Source: an uncultured Bacteroidales bacterium | Lineage (GTDB): Bacteria > Bacteroidota > Bacteroidia > Bacteroidales > Bacteroidaceae | Assembly: GCA_902776455.1 (NCBI GenBank) | Contig: CACYQI010000005.1 | Coordinates: forward strand, 1 to 64,000 | Length of the DNA stretch: 64,000 nucleotides | Direction: 5' to 3' | Notes under the pieces: model-generated | Databases searched by the model: none | What the model was told of the DNA's origin: nothing | Seen by the model: only the letters and a program-made list of their open reading frames with translations | Translations under genes and position numbers: made by a program | Shown: positions 16,813 through 25,502 of the stretch, piece by piece | Layout of the letters: the number at the start of each line of letters is the position of its first letter | Numbering within the stretch: position 1 is the first letter of the stretch

Positions 16813-19800
16813 TTAGATTCCCAGTCGCAGGGTCATGGTGAACTGTCTGGGCACTGGCGCCGACACGCCGCCGGAGCGGAAGAACTCGGGGTCTTGTCCG
16901 TTGAGTTTCTTGTCGGCGTAGATGAGCCAGAGGTTCGTGGCCTGCAGCTTCAGGGAGAGGTCGCTGATGCCGATGGTCTTTATCCACTTCGAGGGGAAGT
17001 CGTAGGAGAGTGACAGCTCCTTGAGGCGGATGAAGTCGCCCTTAGCCATGCGTTCCGTGGAGTAGTTGTAGGCGTTGTAGAGCATCTTGAGGTATCCGTC
17101 CTCCTTGCTCTGGCGGTGGTCGAGGATGACGGGCACGGTGGTAGAGTTCTCGTCGCCCGGCAGTGTCCATCGGTTCTTGAACTCGCGCGGCATGGCGGTA
17201 AGGTCGGAGTAGGAGTTCTTATAGACAGGGTCGAGGCGGACCACGTTGCCGAAGGAATAGGTGAAGAAGACGTTGAGCCGGAAGCCTTTCCATCGGAAGA
17301 CGTTGCCAAGGCTGCCCGTGAAGGTGGGGTCGGAAGGACCTTCATATACGAGGTTGTTGATGGCCTGCCCCTGGAAGTTGAGGTCGATGCCGTGGGAGGT
17401 GACGTTGCCGTCCTGGTCGCGCACGATGGGCAGACCCTCGTTGGTGAGTCCCATGAACTGGAAGGAGAAGAGCGAGCGCACGGGGTAGCCTTGCAGGGCA
17501 AAGCCATTGCCGGAGACGACGCTCATGACGTCGGCCTCGGAGTCGAGGTCGGTAATCTCGTTGGTGGCATGCGAGAAGATGAAGTTGGTGTCCCACGTGA
17601 AGTTCTTTCCCACGATGTTCTTCGTCGAGACGGTCAGCTCTTGTCCCGAAGAGCGCATCGATGCCACATTGGCCAGCTTCGAGATGGCTCCGCCCATGCC
17701 GGAAGTGTAGATGATGCCGATGAGGTCGTAGTTGTTGCGGCGATACCAGTCGAAGGCCACATTGATGCGGTTGTCGAGGAAGCCTACGTCAACACCGATG
17801 TTCACCTCGTGCTTCTTTTCGTATGTGAGGCTTTCGTTGGCGGGATTCTCTATCTCCATGCCGCTTTCCTGCACGCCGGTGAAGGGGCGGTAGGGCTTGT
17901 AGTTGCGCAGCACGAGTGTTGCATTGCTGACCGACGAGGGTCCGGGGTCGGCCGTAAGCGAATAGCTGGCCTTGAGGGAGAAGTGTGAGAGCGCGGGGCG
18001 GAAGACGGAGAAGAACTTCTCCTCGTGCATGTTCCAAGCGCCTGAAATGTTCCAAGTGGGCAGCCAGCGAGCTGAACGGCTCTTGCCTAAGCGGTTCGTA
18101 CCCTCGTAGCGGAAGGTTCCGTTGAGGATGTAGCGGCCGTTGTAGGAATAGGTGGTGTTGGCAAAGAATGCGGCCGAGCGGTTCTTGTAGTGATTGATGG
18201 AATAGTAGTCGGTACCGTCCTCAATGCTTTTCTTAAAGAACTCGGTGATGTAGAAAGGCAGTTCGCCCTTCTCGTACTGCATGCCCCAACCGTTGAAATA
18301 GTTCTTCTGGCGGTCGATGCTGCCTATTTCCGTGCCTCCGAAGAGGTTGACGATGTGCTTGTCGGCAAACACATGATTCCAGTTGCCCGTGAGGCGGAAG
18401 TCGAGGCTCCGCATTTTGTTGTCGGTGTTCTGGTAGATGCCGCCAACGGGCAGGATGCTGATGGGCAGCTCGTAGGCATTGTCCTTGTCGCGGTAGAGCC
18501 AGGGGTTGGCATCGCGAATCACCGCATCGTCCATGGCACGGTAGGCCATTGCCTGGTTGGACACCTCCTTAATCTGGTGCTCGCGGCTCGTGCGAGTGTA
18601 TTTGATGGCAGCCAGTCCGCTGATTTCAAGCTCGCGCAGCGGCTTCCACTTCAGCTCGCCCTGGAACTTCAGGTCGGCCACGTCGAGGTCGATGTAGTTG
18701 TTCTCCAACTCGTGGAAGATGTTGAAGTCGGCATAGTTCCTCGTGTAGAAAGCCTTCGGGTCGAGTGTGCGGGAAGAGTTGAGCGCATAGCTGTAGGGGT
18801 TGATGTCGAAGTCTCGCTTGACTTCGCCGATGACGTCGTCCACGTATTGCCCGACGGTTCCCGGCGCACGCTGTTTGCGGTAGGACCCCATCGAAATGAG
18901 GTTCAGCGTCAGATGGTCGTTCATGTGGATGGAAGCATTCATGTTGGCTGTGTAGCGCTCCACCTTGCTTTGCTTGTACCAGCCCGGGTCGAAGAGCGCA
19001 CTGAGCGAGCCGTAGAAGCTTATCTTGTCGGTGCCGCCGGTGATGCTGACAGAGTGGTTGTGCTGTACAGAATTAGAGAAGAGCTCGCGGAACCAGTTGG
19101 TATTGCGGTATTCAGCCTCGCGGAGATAGGCGTTCTTCGACTCCTCGTCGTTCTGCAGGGCGAACATGCCGGTCGTGGCATCGTATTCGTTGATGAGGTG
19201 GTACATGTGGCCGTACACACCGCTCTGAGCGGCACGGTAGGTGTCGGCGAAGTTCAGCCAACCCTTGTCGCGCATCTCTCGGTAGATGCCCATCTGCTCT
19301 TGCGAGTTCATGATGTTGAAGTCGCTGTACGAAGGAATGGCGCGCATGGTGTACTCGCCTGTGTAGCTGACGCGCGTCTTGCCTGCCGAACCCTTTTTGG
19401 TGGTCACGACGATGACGCCCGCCATTGCGCGAGCACCGTAGATAGACGTAGCGGAACCGTCTTTCAGGATTTGGAACGACTCGATGTCGTCCGCGTTGAG
19501 TCCGGCAATGGCCGACGAGATGAGCGTCTCTGCATCACCGCTGGAGAGGTCGTCGGCACTGATGTCGCTGACGTCTTCCATGATGACACCGTCCACCACC
19601 CACAGGGGCTTCGAACTGCCATATATAGAGGTAGCGCCGCGCACCCTTATCTTCGGGGCCGTACCGAAAGTGCCGCTGACGTTTTGCACCGACAGGCCTG
19701 CAGCACGTCCCTCAAGCGAACGCGAGATGTCCGGCAGACCGTCTATCTTGGCATCCTCTGCCTTGATCTGTACCGTGGCACCCGTGAAGAGGCGTCGGTC

Positions 19801-20175
19801 CAGTGTCTGCATACCTGTGACGACAACGTCTTGAAGCATCACGCTGTCGTCTGGCTTCATGCGGACCGCCTTCATCTTGGCCAACTGCTTGACGGGAAGG
19901 GTCTGAGGCTGGAAGCCGATGTATGAGATGGTCACTACGTCGTCGCGTGTGGAACCGTCCAGTTGGAACTCGCCATTGTCGTTTGTGACTGTTCCGCCTC
20001 CTGCCTGCTTGAGCTTAAGCATAGCGCCTGCCAGCGGCTCGCCCAGCTCGTCGATTACCTTGCCGCGCACCGGCTCGTCCTGAGCAAAAGCGGGCATGGC
20101 GGCAAGACACAGGAGCAGAAGGCACAGAATCTTGCCGACGGACTTTGGTTGAATATGGTTCCAGCTTCTTTTCAT
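16813..20175 (-). CDS. SusC/RagA TonB-dependent outer-membrane transporter
   Basis: 1120 residues. Signal peptide to about residue 31 (ends AMPAFA), then a carboxypeptidase-like regulatory beta-sandwich (RGKVIDELGEPLAGAMLKL, about 36-115), a TonB-box-like VMLQDVVVTGMQ, the plug domain (KIRVRGATSIYGSSKPLWVV, DDIESFQILKDGSATSIYGA) and a long barrel ending QFTMTLRLGI. It imports a substrate together with SusD using TonB energy. The ATG overlaps the TGA of the upstream gene by 4 bp, so translation is coupled. There is no glycoside hydrolase in the locus but there is a metallohydrolase, which points to peptides or glycopeptides rather than plain polysaccharide. Confidence 0.97.
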   Translation of the reverse strand: MKRSWNHIQPKSVGKILCLLLLCLAAMPAFAQDEPVRGKVIDELGEPLAGAMLKLKQAGGGTVTNDNGEFQLDGSTRDDVVTISYIGFQPQTLPVKQLAKMKAVRMKPDDSVMLQDVVVTGMQTLDRRLFTGATVQIKAEDAKIDGLPDISRSLEGRAAGLSVQNVSGTFGTAPKIRVRGATSIYGSSKPLWVVDGVIMEDVSDISADDLSSGDAETLISSAIAGLNADDIESFQILKDGSATSIYGARAMAGVIVVTTKKGSAGKTRVSYTGEYTMRAIPSYSDFNIMNSQEQMGIYREMRDKGWLNFADTYRAAQSGVYGHMYHLINEYDATTGMFALQNDEESKNAYLREAEYRNTNWFRELFSNSVQHNHSVSITGGTDKISFYGSLSALFDPGWYKQSKVERYTANMNASIHMNDHLTLNLISMGSYRKQRAPGTVGQYVDDVIGEVKRDFDINPYSYALNSSRTLDPKAFYTRNYADFNIFHELENNYIDLDVADLKFQGELKWKPLRELEISGLAAIKYTRTSREHQIKEVSNQAMAYRAMDDAVIRDANPWLYRDKDNAYELPISILPVGGIYQNTDNKMRSLDFRLTGNWNHVFADKHIVNLFGGTEIGSIDRQKNYFNGWGMQYEKGELPFYITEFFKKSIEDGTDYYSINHYKNRSAAFFANTTYSYNGRYILNGTFRYEGTNRLGKSRSARWLPTWNISGAWNMHEEKFFSVFRPALSHFSLKASYSLTADPGPSSVSNATLVLRNYKPYRPFTGVQESGMEIENPANESLTYEKKHEVNIGVDVGFLDNRINVAFDWYRRNNYDLIGIIYTSGMGGAISKLANVASMRSSGQELTVSTKNIVGKNFTWDTNFIFSHATNEITDLDSEADVMSVVSGNGFALQGYPVRSLFSFQFMGLTNEGLPIVRDQDGNVTSHGIDLNFQGQAINNLVYEGPSDPTFTGSLGNVFRWKGFRLNVFFTYSFGNVVRLDPVYKNSYSDLTAMPREFKNRWTLPGDENSTTVPVILDHRQSKEDGYLKMLYNAYNYSTERMAKGDFIRLKELSLSYDFPSKWIKTIGISDLSLKLQATNLWLIYADKKLNGQDPEFFRSGGVSAPVPRQFTMTLRLGI

Positions 20176-20990
20176 CGGTTCGCTACTTTCTTGCCTTTCT
20201 GTACATAGATACCTTGCCGCGTGGTTGCAGTCTTGCGTCCGAGCAGGTCAAAGGTTTCCTCTTCTTTGTCGGCTTGGATGCTCTGAATGGCATCGCCCTC
20301 GGCGAAGTGTGCATAGTATGTCACGCCTCCTGCCACCGTGACGGTGAGTGTCGTGCTCTTTCCGACGGTAGCGCCGTTGGAGTCGGTCCAAAAGGAGAAG
20401 TGGTGGTTCTTGTCGGCCTTGGCAGTGAAGGTCACAGTCTCGCCGGCAACGTTGTCCAGCTTGCTTGTCGTGACATAGCCCATATCGTCGTCGCCCGGAT
20501 AAGTGCGTCCCACGTCTCCCTTCGTGAAGACGGCGAAGATGTAGTCCGTCGGTTCGGTAAGCTCTTCAAGGGCGTTGTTGGCGTCGTTCAAAGCCTGTGT
20601 CGTGTTGCCGTTGCCGTCGAACTGTTCGTCGTCCATGATGGCTGAGAAGAAGCCTGTCTCACCGTTCACTCGCACTTGCTGGTCGGTGCCGTCGTCGAAA
20701 GAACTGTTGCCGTTATCACGGGCAAAGCCTGCCAGGAGGTATCCCTCTGTGGCTTCGGTGCGGATGAAGGCTTCGGAGGTCTGTCGAGGCTCCTTCAGTT
20801 CCACGACGGGTTCCAGTTTCCCTACTTCCTCGCCTTCGTCTATGCGATAGAAGCTGGCGTACACTTTTCCTGCTCCCTGAGGGTAGGCCTCGACTTTCAG
20901 ATAGATGTTGTTGTAGGCAAATCCTTGCAGGGCTGTTGAAAGCCACAGTATTACAGCGGTCAAGCTGCTAAGCGTAATTCTTTTCATCAT
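20172..20990 (-). CDS. Secreted protein translationally coupled to SusC; C-terminal sorting-like motif
   Basis: 272 residues with signal peptide (MMKRITLSSLTAVILWLSTA, cleaved near QGFA). The middle contains a repeat-like beta fold (GETVTFTAKADKNHHFSFWT...LTVTVAGGVTYYAHF) of the kind found in bacterial surface repeat domains. It ends FDLLGRKTATTRQGIYVQKG KKVANR, the short C-terminal motif shared with the proteins at 10331-11530 and 22222-24522. Its TGA stop overlaps the susC ATG (ATGA), so it should be made in step with the transporter. No enzyme motif is visible; a surface substrate-handling role is inferred from context only. Confidence 0.82.
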   Translation of the reverse strand: MMKRITLSSLTAVILWLSTALQGFAYNNIYLKVEAYPQGAGKVYASFYRIDEGEEVGKLEPVVELKEPRQTSEAFIRTEATEGYLLAGFARDNGNSSFDDGTDQQVRVNGETGFFSAIMDDEQFDGNGNTTQALNDANNALEELTEPTDYIFAVFTKGDVGRTYPGDDDMGYVTTSKLDNVAGETVTFTAKADKNHHFSFWTDSNGATVGKSTTLTVTVAGGVTYYAHFAEGDAIQSIQADKEEETFDLLGRKTATTRQGIYVQKGKKVANR

Positions 20991-20999
20991 ATATGGTTT

Positions 21000-22190
21000 T
21001 TATTTGTTTCGTTTGGTTCTGTCGTAACGTTCTGCAACGGCCAGACGTGTGGCGAAGCAGGCTGTGAGCAAGCCATGTGGCAGGTCGAGCTGCGGGACAA
21101 AGGGCGTGAGCACGAGTAGCACAATTATTAGGGCAAGCAGGCACTTGCTGACGAGCACCCACTGGTGTGTGATGATGCCACATAGCTGCGGCAATGGGTT
21201 GAAAGCCAGCAGGTACCAGTTCCATGCCGTCCCTTCGAGTTGGGCGTAAAGCACGAGCCACGAGAGGGCAATGGCCACGAGTGTGTGCAGCACAACCAGT
21301 GTGGCGTCGATGCCGATGGGCAGGAGTCTCCACTTCAGGAACACTTGTCCGAGCGTCACAACCACGATGCCGAGCAGGCAGAAACCGAAGAGGACGAGGG
21401 GCGAAGGAAACGCTGTGGCGTGCCCGTCTGCTGCGGGAGTGAGGGCGGTCGGTGTCCCGGAGAGCAACGGCCGGAGTTCGGTGTCGCCACAAACGGCGTT
21501 CTGCCATACTTCGGGCAGAAGCACGGGGACGAACTTGTCCTCTAAGGGTTCCACGGCATCGGCTTGCGGCCCCATCACGGTCTGCCAGAAGAAAGTGCTC
21601 CAAGGGTAGTGCGAAGTGGTCAGCAGCACGTTGCGAAAGGAACCACTCACCGCTGTCGGCAGCTCCTGATACCGTATGGCATCGGGGGCTACGGCTTGCT
21701 TTACGAGGCTTACCAGCATTGAGGTACACTGTGTGTGAAGGTAGTCGTAGTGGTGTGAATACCCGCGTTCTATTTCTCCGTCCACCAGCATCCAGAGGCG
21801 AAGCTTCTGCATGGGAGTCAGGTTCAGCGTGTATTGTGTCACTCCTCTTCCTGCCTCGCGATAGGCATCGATGTAGTGGTCGGTTCGCGAAGCAAGGAAT
21901 CCTCCTCTAGCTTTCCCTTGCAGGAAGGTGAGGAGACCCTTAGTGTCGGAGGCTGTCTCGAAGGTGAAGCAGTAGTCCATTTCCTGCGAAGGGCACGAGA
22001 GGCGCAAGGCGCAATGGCCGAAGAGGGAATAGACTTCCGACGAAGGACTGACGACGAGCAGGCTGGCGGCAATGTAATCATCCTGCAGCTGTGCTTCCGT
22101 AGCGGCAACTGCTTCGCCTTGTATGTCCGCTCTTACCGTGGTGAAGAGCAGACAGAAGGCAGTCAGGATGATGGTCCGTAGCTGTATCAT
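21000..22190 (-). CDS. DUF4105 membrane protein (Lnb N-terminal-like periplasmic domain)
   Basis: 396 residues from the ATG at 22190 (MIQLRTIILTAFCLLFTTVRA, signal peptide). Residues about 30-250 match DUF4105, with the conserved EVYSLFGHCALRL, a stretch around YSHHYDYLHTQCTSML and WSTFFWQTVMGP. The last 140 residues have about four membrane segments (PLVLFGFCLLGIVVVTLGQV, TLVVLHTLVAIALSWLVLY, LLALIIVLLVLTPFV). DUF4105 proteins are predicted periplasmic hydrolase-like domains with conserved His and Cys, of unknown substrate. An AGGA stands before the 22190 ATG; the longer frame would need a TTG start, so I reject it. It lies in the middle of the SusCD locus, 9 bp before the next gene. Confidence 0.85.
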   Translation of the reverse strand: MIQLRTIILTAFCLLFTTVRADIQGEAVAATEAQLQDDYIAASLLVVSPSSEVYSLFGHCALRLSCPSQEMDYCFTFETASDTKGLLTFLQGKARGGFLASRTDHYIDAYREAGRGVTQYTLNLTPMQKLRLWMLVDGEIERGYSHHYDYLHTQCTSMLVSLVKQAVAPDAIRYQELPTAVSGSFRNVLLTTSHYPWSTFFWQTVMGPQADAVEPLEDKFVPVLLPEVWQNAVCGDTELRPLLSGTPTALTPAADGHATAFPSPLVLFGFCLLGIVVVTLGQVFLKWRLLPIGIDATLVVLHTLVAIALSWLVLYAQLEGTAWNWYLLAFNPLPQLCGIITHQWVLVSKCLLALIIVLLVLTPFVPQLDLPHGLLTACFATRLAVAERYDRTKRNK

Positions 22191-22221
22191 GCTTGTCCTC
22201 CGCAAGTGATGTTGCTGTTTC

Positions 22222-24522
22222 TTACTTCAGGAGTTTCTTTCCGCCGACGATGTAGATGCCCTTTTCGGCCTTCGAAACGCGACGTCCTGACAGGTCGTAT
22301 ATGTCGGCATCGCTTTGCTCGGTGGCAGGTGCGTTGATGCCTGTCATCAGGTCCTCAATGCAGAAGAGGCGGACATTGTCGAAGTACCACTCCTGATAGT
22401 TAGCCGTCAGCGTACTTTGCAGGCGGAGTTCGATGTTTGCGTCGTCAGCCTTTTCGAAGGTGATGACGTTCTCCACCCAGCCGCCTCCATAGACACCACC
22501 GCTGTAGGAGCCAACGCCGGTTAGTGTTCCGATGGTTTCACCGTTGACGAGCACCTCGGGGTGAAGGGTTGCAGTGGACATGAAGGTGACGGAAAGCACG
22601 TAGGTTCCAGCGGGCAGTCCCGAGACGGTCTGCCACATGTAGGCAGTCTGGTCCTTTCCGGTACGGTAGTAGTCGAGGGTGACGCCATACACGTTCTGGT
22701 CGCTTTCGCCTGTCTTCGGGTTGAGCCAAGCCGTTTTGTCGGTACGCACCTCCATGTTCTGTCGGCGCCAAGCCACTGGGATTGAGGTGCCGGTGGCATT
22801 GGGAGAAGCGATTTTGCTGGTGTAGTCGATGACGTCCTCCACACCTTCGCAATAGGCGTTGGAGACGTAGCAGTCGAAGCAAGCGGCCTTCAGCTCGTCG
22901 CGCAGGTCAAGGGCGTTCTGGCGAGAGGTGGCAGAGGTGGCGATGAGCTTCTCGATGTTGTCGCGGATGGAGCGTGCGGCGTAGGGATAGGCAGCCTCTG
23001 TGTAAGTAGCTGCTGTAGCCTTGGTTGAGGCCAGACTGTTATAGTCGCTCTTGGCATCAACGTATGCGGCGATGGCCGAATTGATAGTCTTGACGAGGGT
23101 CAGGACTTCGCCTGAGTTGTTCTCTGAGGCGTTGGCTAGAGCCTCACGCTCGCTGCCGGTAATCTCCTTGTAGGTATTGTTAGCCAGGAACGCCTTGCCG
23201 TCGGCTTGAGCTGCGGCGAGTGCTGCCTGCTGCAAAGCCTCTGCTTCCGGGGCATAGAGGAGGCGGAAGTTGTCGATGTGGAAGGGTGAGGAACCTGTTG
23301 CTCCCACAGCAAGCGAGCCGGGTGCGTCGAGTGTGACGACGTTGGAGTGGCCGCGCAGGTAGAGTCCGTCCTTGCCGCCCTGCCAGGTCAACGACGTAGT
23401 GCCGAGCTGGATGTTAGCTCTGTCTGAGAGTTGTGCATCCACGATGTATTTGCCGGCGGGGAGGTGGTTGACGGTCTGCGAGAGACGGTATGAGGTGGTA
23501 GCATTCTCGAACTCAACAACGTATTCGCCGTCGATGTTGGGTGTGACGGGCAGAGCGGAGCTGAGGACATCCACGACGGCTGTGCCGGTCCAAGGCTCTA
23601 TCTTACCGGTCTCGAAAGAAGGATTTTCCAGATAGACTTTGGTGATGTCCACCACGGAGGTAGCTGTGGAGAGTGCTGCGGCCATCGTCTCGTAGAGAGC
23701 CTCGCATTTGACGGGGATGTCACTCTGTGCCACGGGGTTCTGAACGTAAGCCTCTGCCTGGCCGATAGCCGTGCGGAGGTCGTCGTTTCCACCAAGGGCG
23801 GCATCGAGAGCTTTAGCCTTTGCTACGACATTCTCCAGGTCGGTGGTGATGATTTTGTTCTCGTATTCCAGCATGATATCATCGACGAGGATGTAGTAGC
23901 TGTTGCCGTAGTTGATGCGGAAGAAACCCGTTGTAGGCTCAGTCAGCTGTATGTCGATGACGTCGGCCTCCCAGGTATTGATGGCAAACTTCTCCTTTGT
24001 GGAGAGGTATTCGTCGCCGTCTCTGGAGACGAAGCCGGTGGAGTTCCTCAAGTTGGCGAGAGCCGGCGGGTTGGAGGTCGAGAGGTAGGCACCATAGACG
24101 TACACGGTGAGACGGTAGGAACCGGCGGGCAGGGTCACTTCCTGCGAGGAGACGTAGCAGACGCCGGCATTTCCAGTGAAGCACAATGCCTTGTTGCCTT
24201 CCGAGCCTTCGCGTTTGGTGCATGGCTCGGTCGCAGTGCTGTAGTTGCCGTACTTCACTTTGTAGCCGTACTCGATGACAGCTCCGTTGCCATTCTTTTG
24301 CTGTTCGAGCAGCAGCCATCCCTGGTCGGAGTAGTCGGTTCCTGCGAGGGTGTTCCAGTGGGCGACGACGGGCACTACGCCGCTTCCGTCGGCTTCTGTT
24401 GCGGGACAGGACTCGAAGTCGGGGCAGGAGATGTAGTCCTTGGTCACGTCCTGCATCTGCGCGTGCGCGAACATATTACCTAATAATAGGGTCGCCATTA
24501 CGAGAGTAAAATTCTTCTTCAT
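22222..24522 (-). CDS. Large secreted multi-domain protein with galactose-binding-like modules and sorting-like tail
   Basis: 766 residues with signal peptide (ends FAHA). Three beta-sandwich modules resembling carbohydrate-binding domains can be seen: about 25-225 (VTLPAGSYRLTVYVYG...ILVDDIMLEYE), 290-425 (LENPSFETGKIEPWTG...LPAGKYIVDAQLS...FHIDNFRLLY) and 560-735 (LPAGTYVLSVTFMST...WYFDNVRLF). Between them are helical stretches rich in Ala, Glu and Lys. The tail IYDLSGRRVSKAEKGIYIVG then GKKLLK is the short sorting-like motif. No catalytic domain was recognised, so it probably binds a ligand at the surface or in the medium. It is the first gene of the locus, behind a TATTTTTG promoter box and a possible operator. 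Confidence 0.85.
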   Translation of the reverse strand: MKKNFTLVMATLLLGNMFAHAQMQDVTKDYISCPDFESCPATEADGSGVVPVVAHWNTLAGTDYSDQGWLLLEQQKNGNGAVIEYGYKVKYGNYSTATEPCTKREGSEGNKALCFTGNAGVCYVSSQEVTLPAGSYRLTVYVYGAYLSTSNPPALANLRNSTGFVSRDGDEYLSTKEKFAINTWEADVIDIQLTEPTTGFFRINYGNSYYILVDDIMLEYENKIITTDLENVVAKAKALDAALGGNDDLRTAIGQAEAYVQNPVAQSDIPVKCEALYETMAAALSTATSVVDITKVYLENPSFETGKIEPWTGTAVVDVLSSALPVTPNIDGEYVVEFENATTSYRLSQTVNHLPAGKYIVDAQLSDRANIQLGTTSLTWQGGKDGLYLRGHSNVVTLDAPGSLAVGATGSSPFHIDNFRLLYAPEAEALQQAALAAAQADGKAFLANNTYKEITGSEREALANASENNSGEVLTLVKTINSAIAAYVDAKSDYNSLASTKATAATYTEAAYPYAARSIRDNIEKLIATSATSRQNALDLRDELKAACFDCYVSNAYCEGVEDVIDYTSKIASPNATGTSIPVAWRRQNMEVRTDKTAWLNPKTGESDQNVYGVTLDYYRTGKDQTAYMWQTVSGLPAGTYVLSVTFMSTATLHPEVLVNGETIGTLTGVGSYSGGVYGGGWVENVITFEKADDANIELRLQSTLTANYQEWYFDNVRLFCIEDLMTGINAPATEQSDADIYDLSGRRVSKAEKGIYIVGGKKLLK

Positions 24523-24572
24523 GTTGTTATAGTTTTTGCAGTTATTTTAATCTGATGCGTCCAAATTTTTTG

Positions 24573-24580
24573 CAAAAATA
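24573..24580 (-). promoter_or_regulatory. Promoter box TATTTTTG for the SusCD locus
   Basis: Matches TAnnTTTG on the minus strand about 51 nt upstream of the first gene of the locus. The surrounding 24523-24730 is AT-rich and unlike the repeat DNA beyond it, as expected for a promoter region. Confidence 0.55.
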
Positions 24581-24628
24581 AACAGAATTGTACTTTTGGC
24601 ATGACACATAACATTAAAATATGTTAAA

Positions 24629-24657
24629 TAGGGTAAAAAAGAAAGAAGAATACCCTA
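24629..24657. promoter_or_regulatory. Possible operator: TAGGGTA-N15-TACCCTA
   Basis: Perfect 7-bp inverted repeat (24629-24635 and 24651-24657) separated by an A-rich 15-bp spacer, about 50-75 bp upstream of the promoter box. Symmetry and position suit an activator binding site. No regulator gene (hybrid two-component, SusR or sigma/anti-sigma pair) lies in this window next to the locus. Confidence 0.35.
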
Positions 24658-24784
24658 AAAAGGATGTTTTTTAACACTTAAGAGGCCAATTAAGAGTAGA
24701 TTGTTGTTTTTCGAGGCATATCTTGTGAGCGTCGGGAATAAGCATGTTTGTGGCATGTGTCAGGGTCTTCCCTGCCGCAACAAG

Positions 24785-25018
24785 GCCGTCCCCCTTAGGG
24801 GAGGGGGTAGGGGTGGGAATCGTTTCCTGCCGCAACAAGCCCCTTCACCTTTAAAGTTAAAGCCCTTCCTCCTTAAAGTTAGAGTCCCCCACTCTTAAAG
24901 TTAGAGTCCCCACCCCTTGACCCCTCCCCTTCGAGGGGAGGGGAAAAGCCGCTGAGAGCTTCTTCCCTGCCGCAACAAGGCCTTCCCCCTTGGGGGACGC
25001 TGGGAGGGAGCTTTCCCA
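24785..25018. repeat. C/G-rich hairpins with TTAAAGTTAGAGTCCCC repeats
   Basis: Several CCCTCCCC/GGGGAGGG hairpins plus three near-direct copies of TTAAAGTTAGAGTCCC (about 24850-24912) and two copies of CCTGCCGCAACAAG. The gap 24731-25502 is otherwise filled by the 95-bp and 260-bp repeats and holds no convincing gene. Confidence 0.65.
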
Positions 25019-25113
25019 GTTCGGGCGGATTTGGAATCCGCCCGCATTGGGTGTGGGGATTTGTAATCCCTTAGGCGTTGAATCGCATTGCAAATGCGCT
25101 AACTCCATCCTGC
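25019..25113. repeat. 95-bp dispersed triple-hairpin repeat, copy 2
   Basis: Identical over all 95 bases to copy 1 at 9506-9600, although 15.5 kb away, which indicates recent copying or gene conversion. Confidence 0.85.
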
Positions 25114-25198
25114 ACATTATTTTTGTTATCTCGAGGGGAAAATGACGACTCTCTGTGCTGCGTTGTAAAATGCTCTGTGCTGTGTGGGCCGATTCTCC

Positions 25199-25458
25199 AC
25201 GTTGTGTAGGCTTAAACTCCACGTTGTGTTGCCCCTTTCTCTACGTCGAAAAAACCTCAAAACTATGCTGATGTTGCTTTTTCTTGCAAGTGCTCCGATA
25301 CTTTCTTTACTTTGCAAGCGAAAATGTGCTGTTGTAACTGATTGATTATCACCAGCAATTCAAAATAAGCCCTTTTTCCGCTTCTGGTGGACTATCGTGC
25401 CACAGAAGCAAAAAGATGCGCTTAAATCGTGACGCGATGCGAAAAGTTTTGACAAGAG
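25199..25458. repeat. 260-bp dispersed non-coding repeat, full copy 2
   Basis: Aligned end to end with 9603-9862, same length, with scattered substitutions that increase toward the right end. It starts with the 22-bp CTCCAC-type units and, as in copy 1, follows a 95-bp element, here after an 85-bp spacer. Confidence 0.8.
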
Positions 25459-25502
25459 TGGCTTGCTCCTTGGAGGCTTGGAGGCTTAGGCTGAGGCCCG
25501 AA

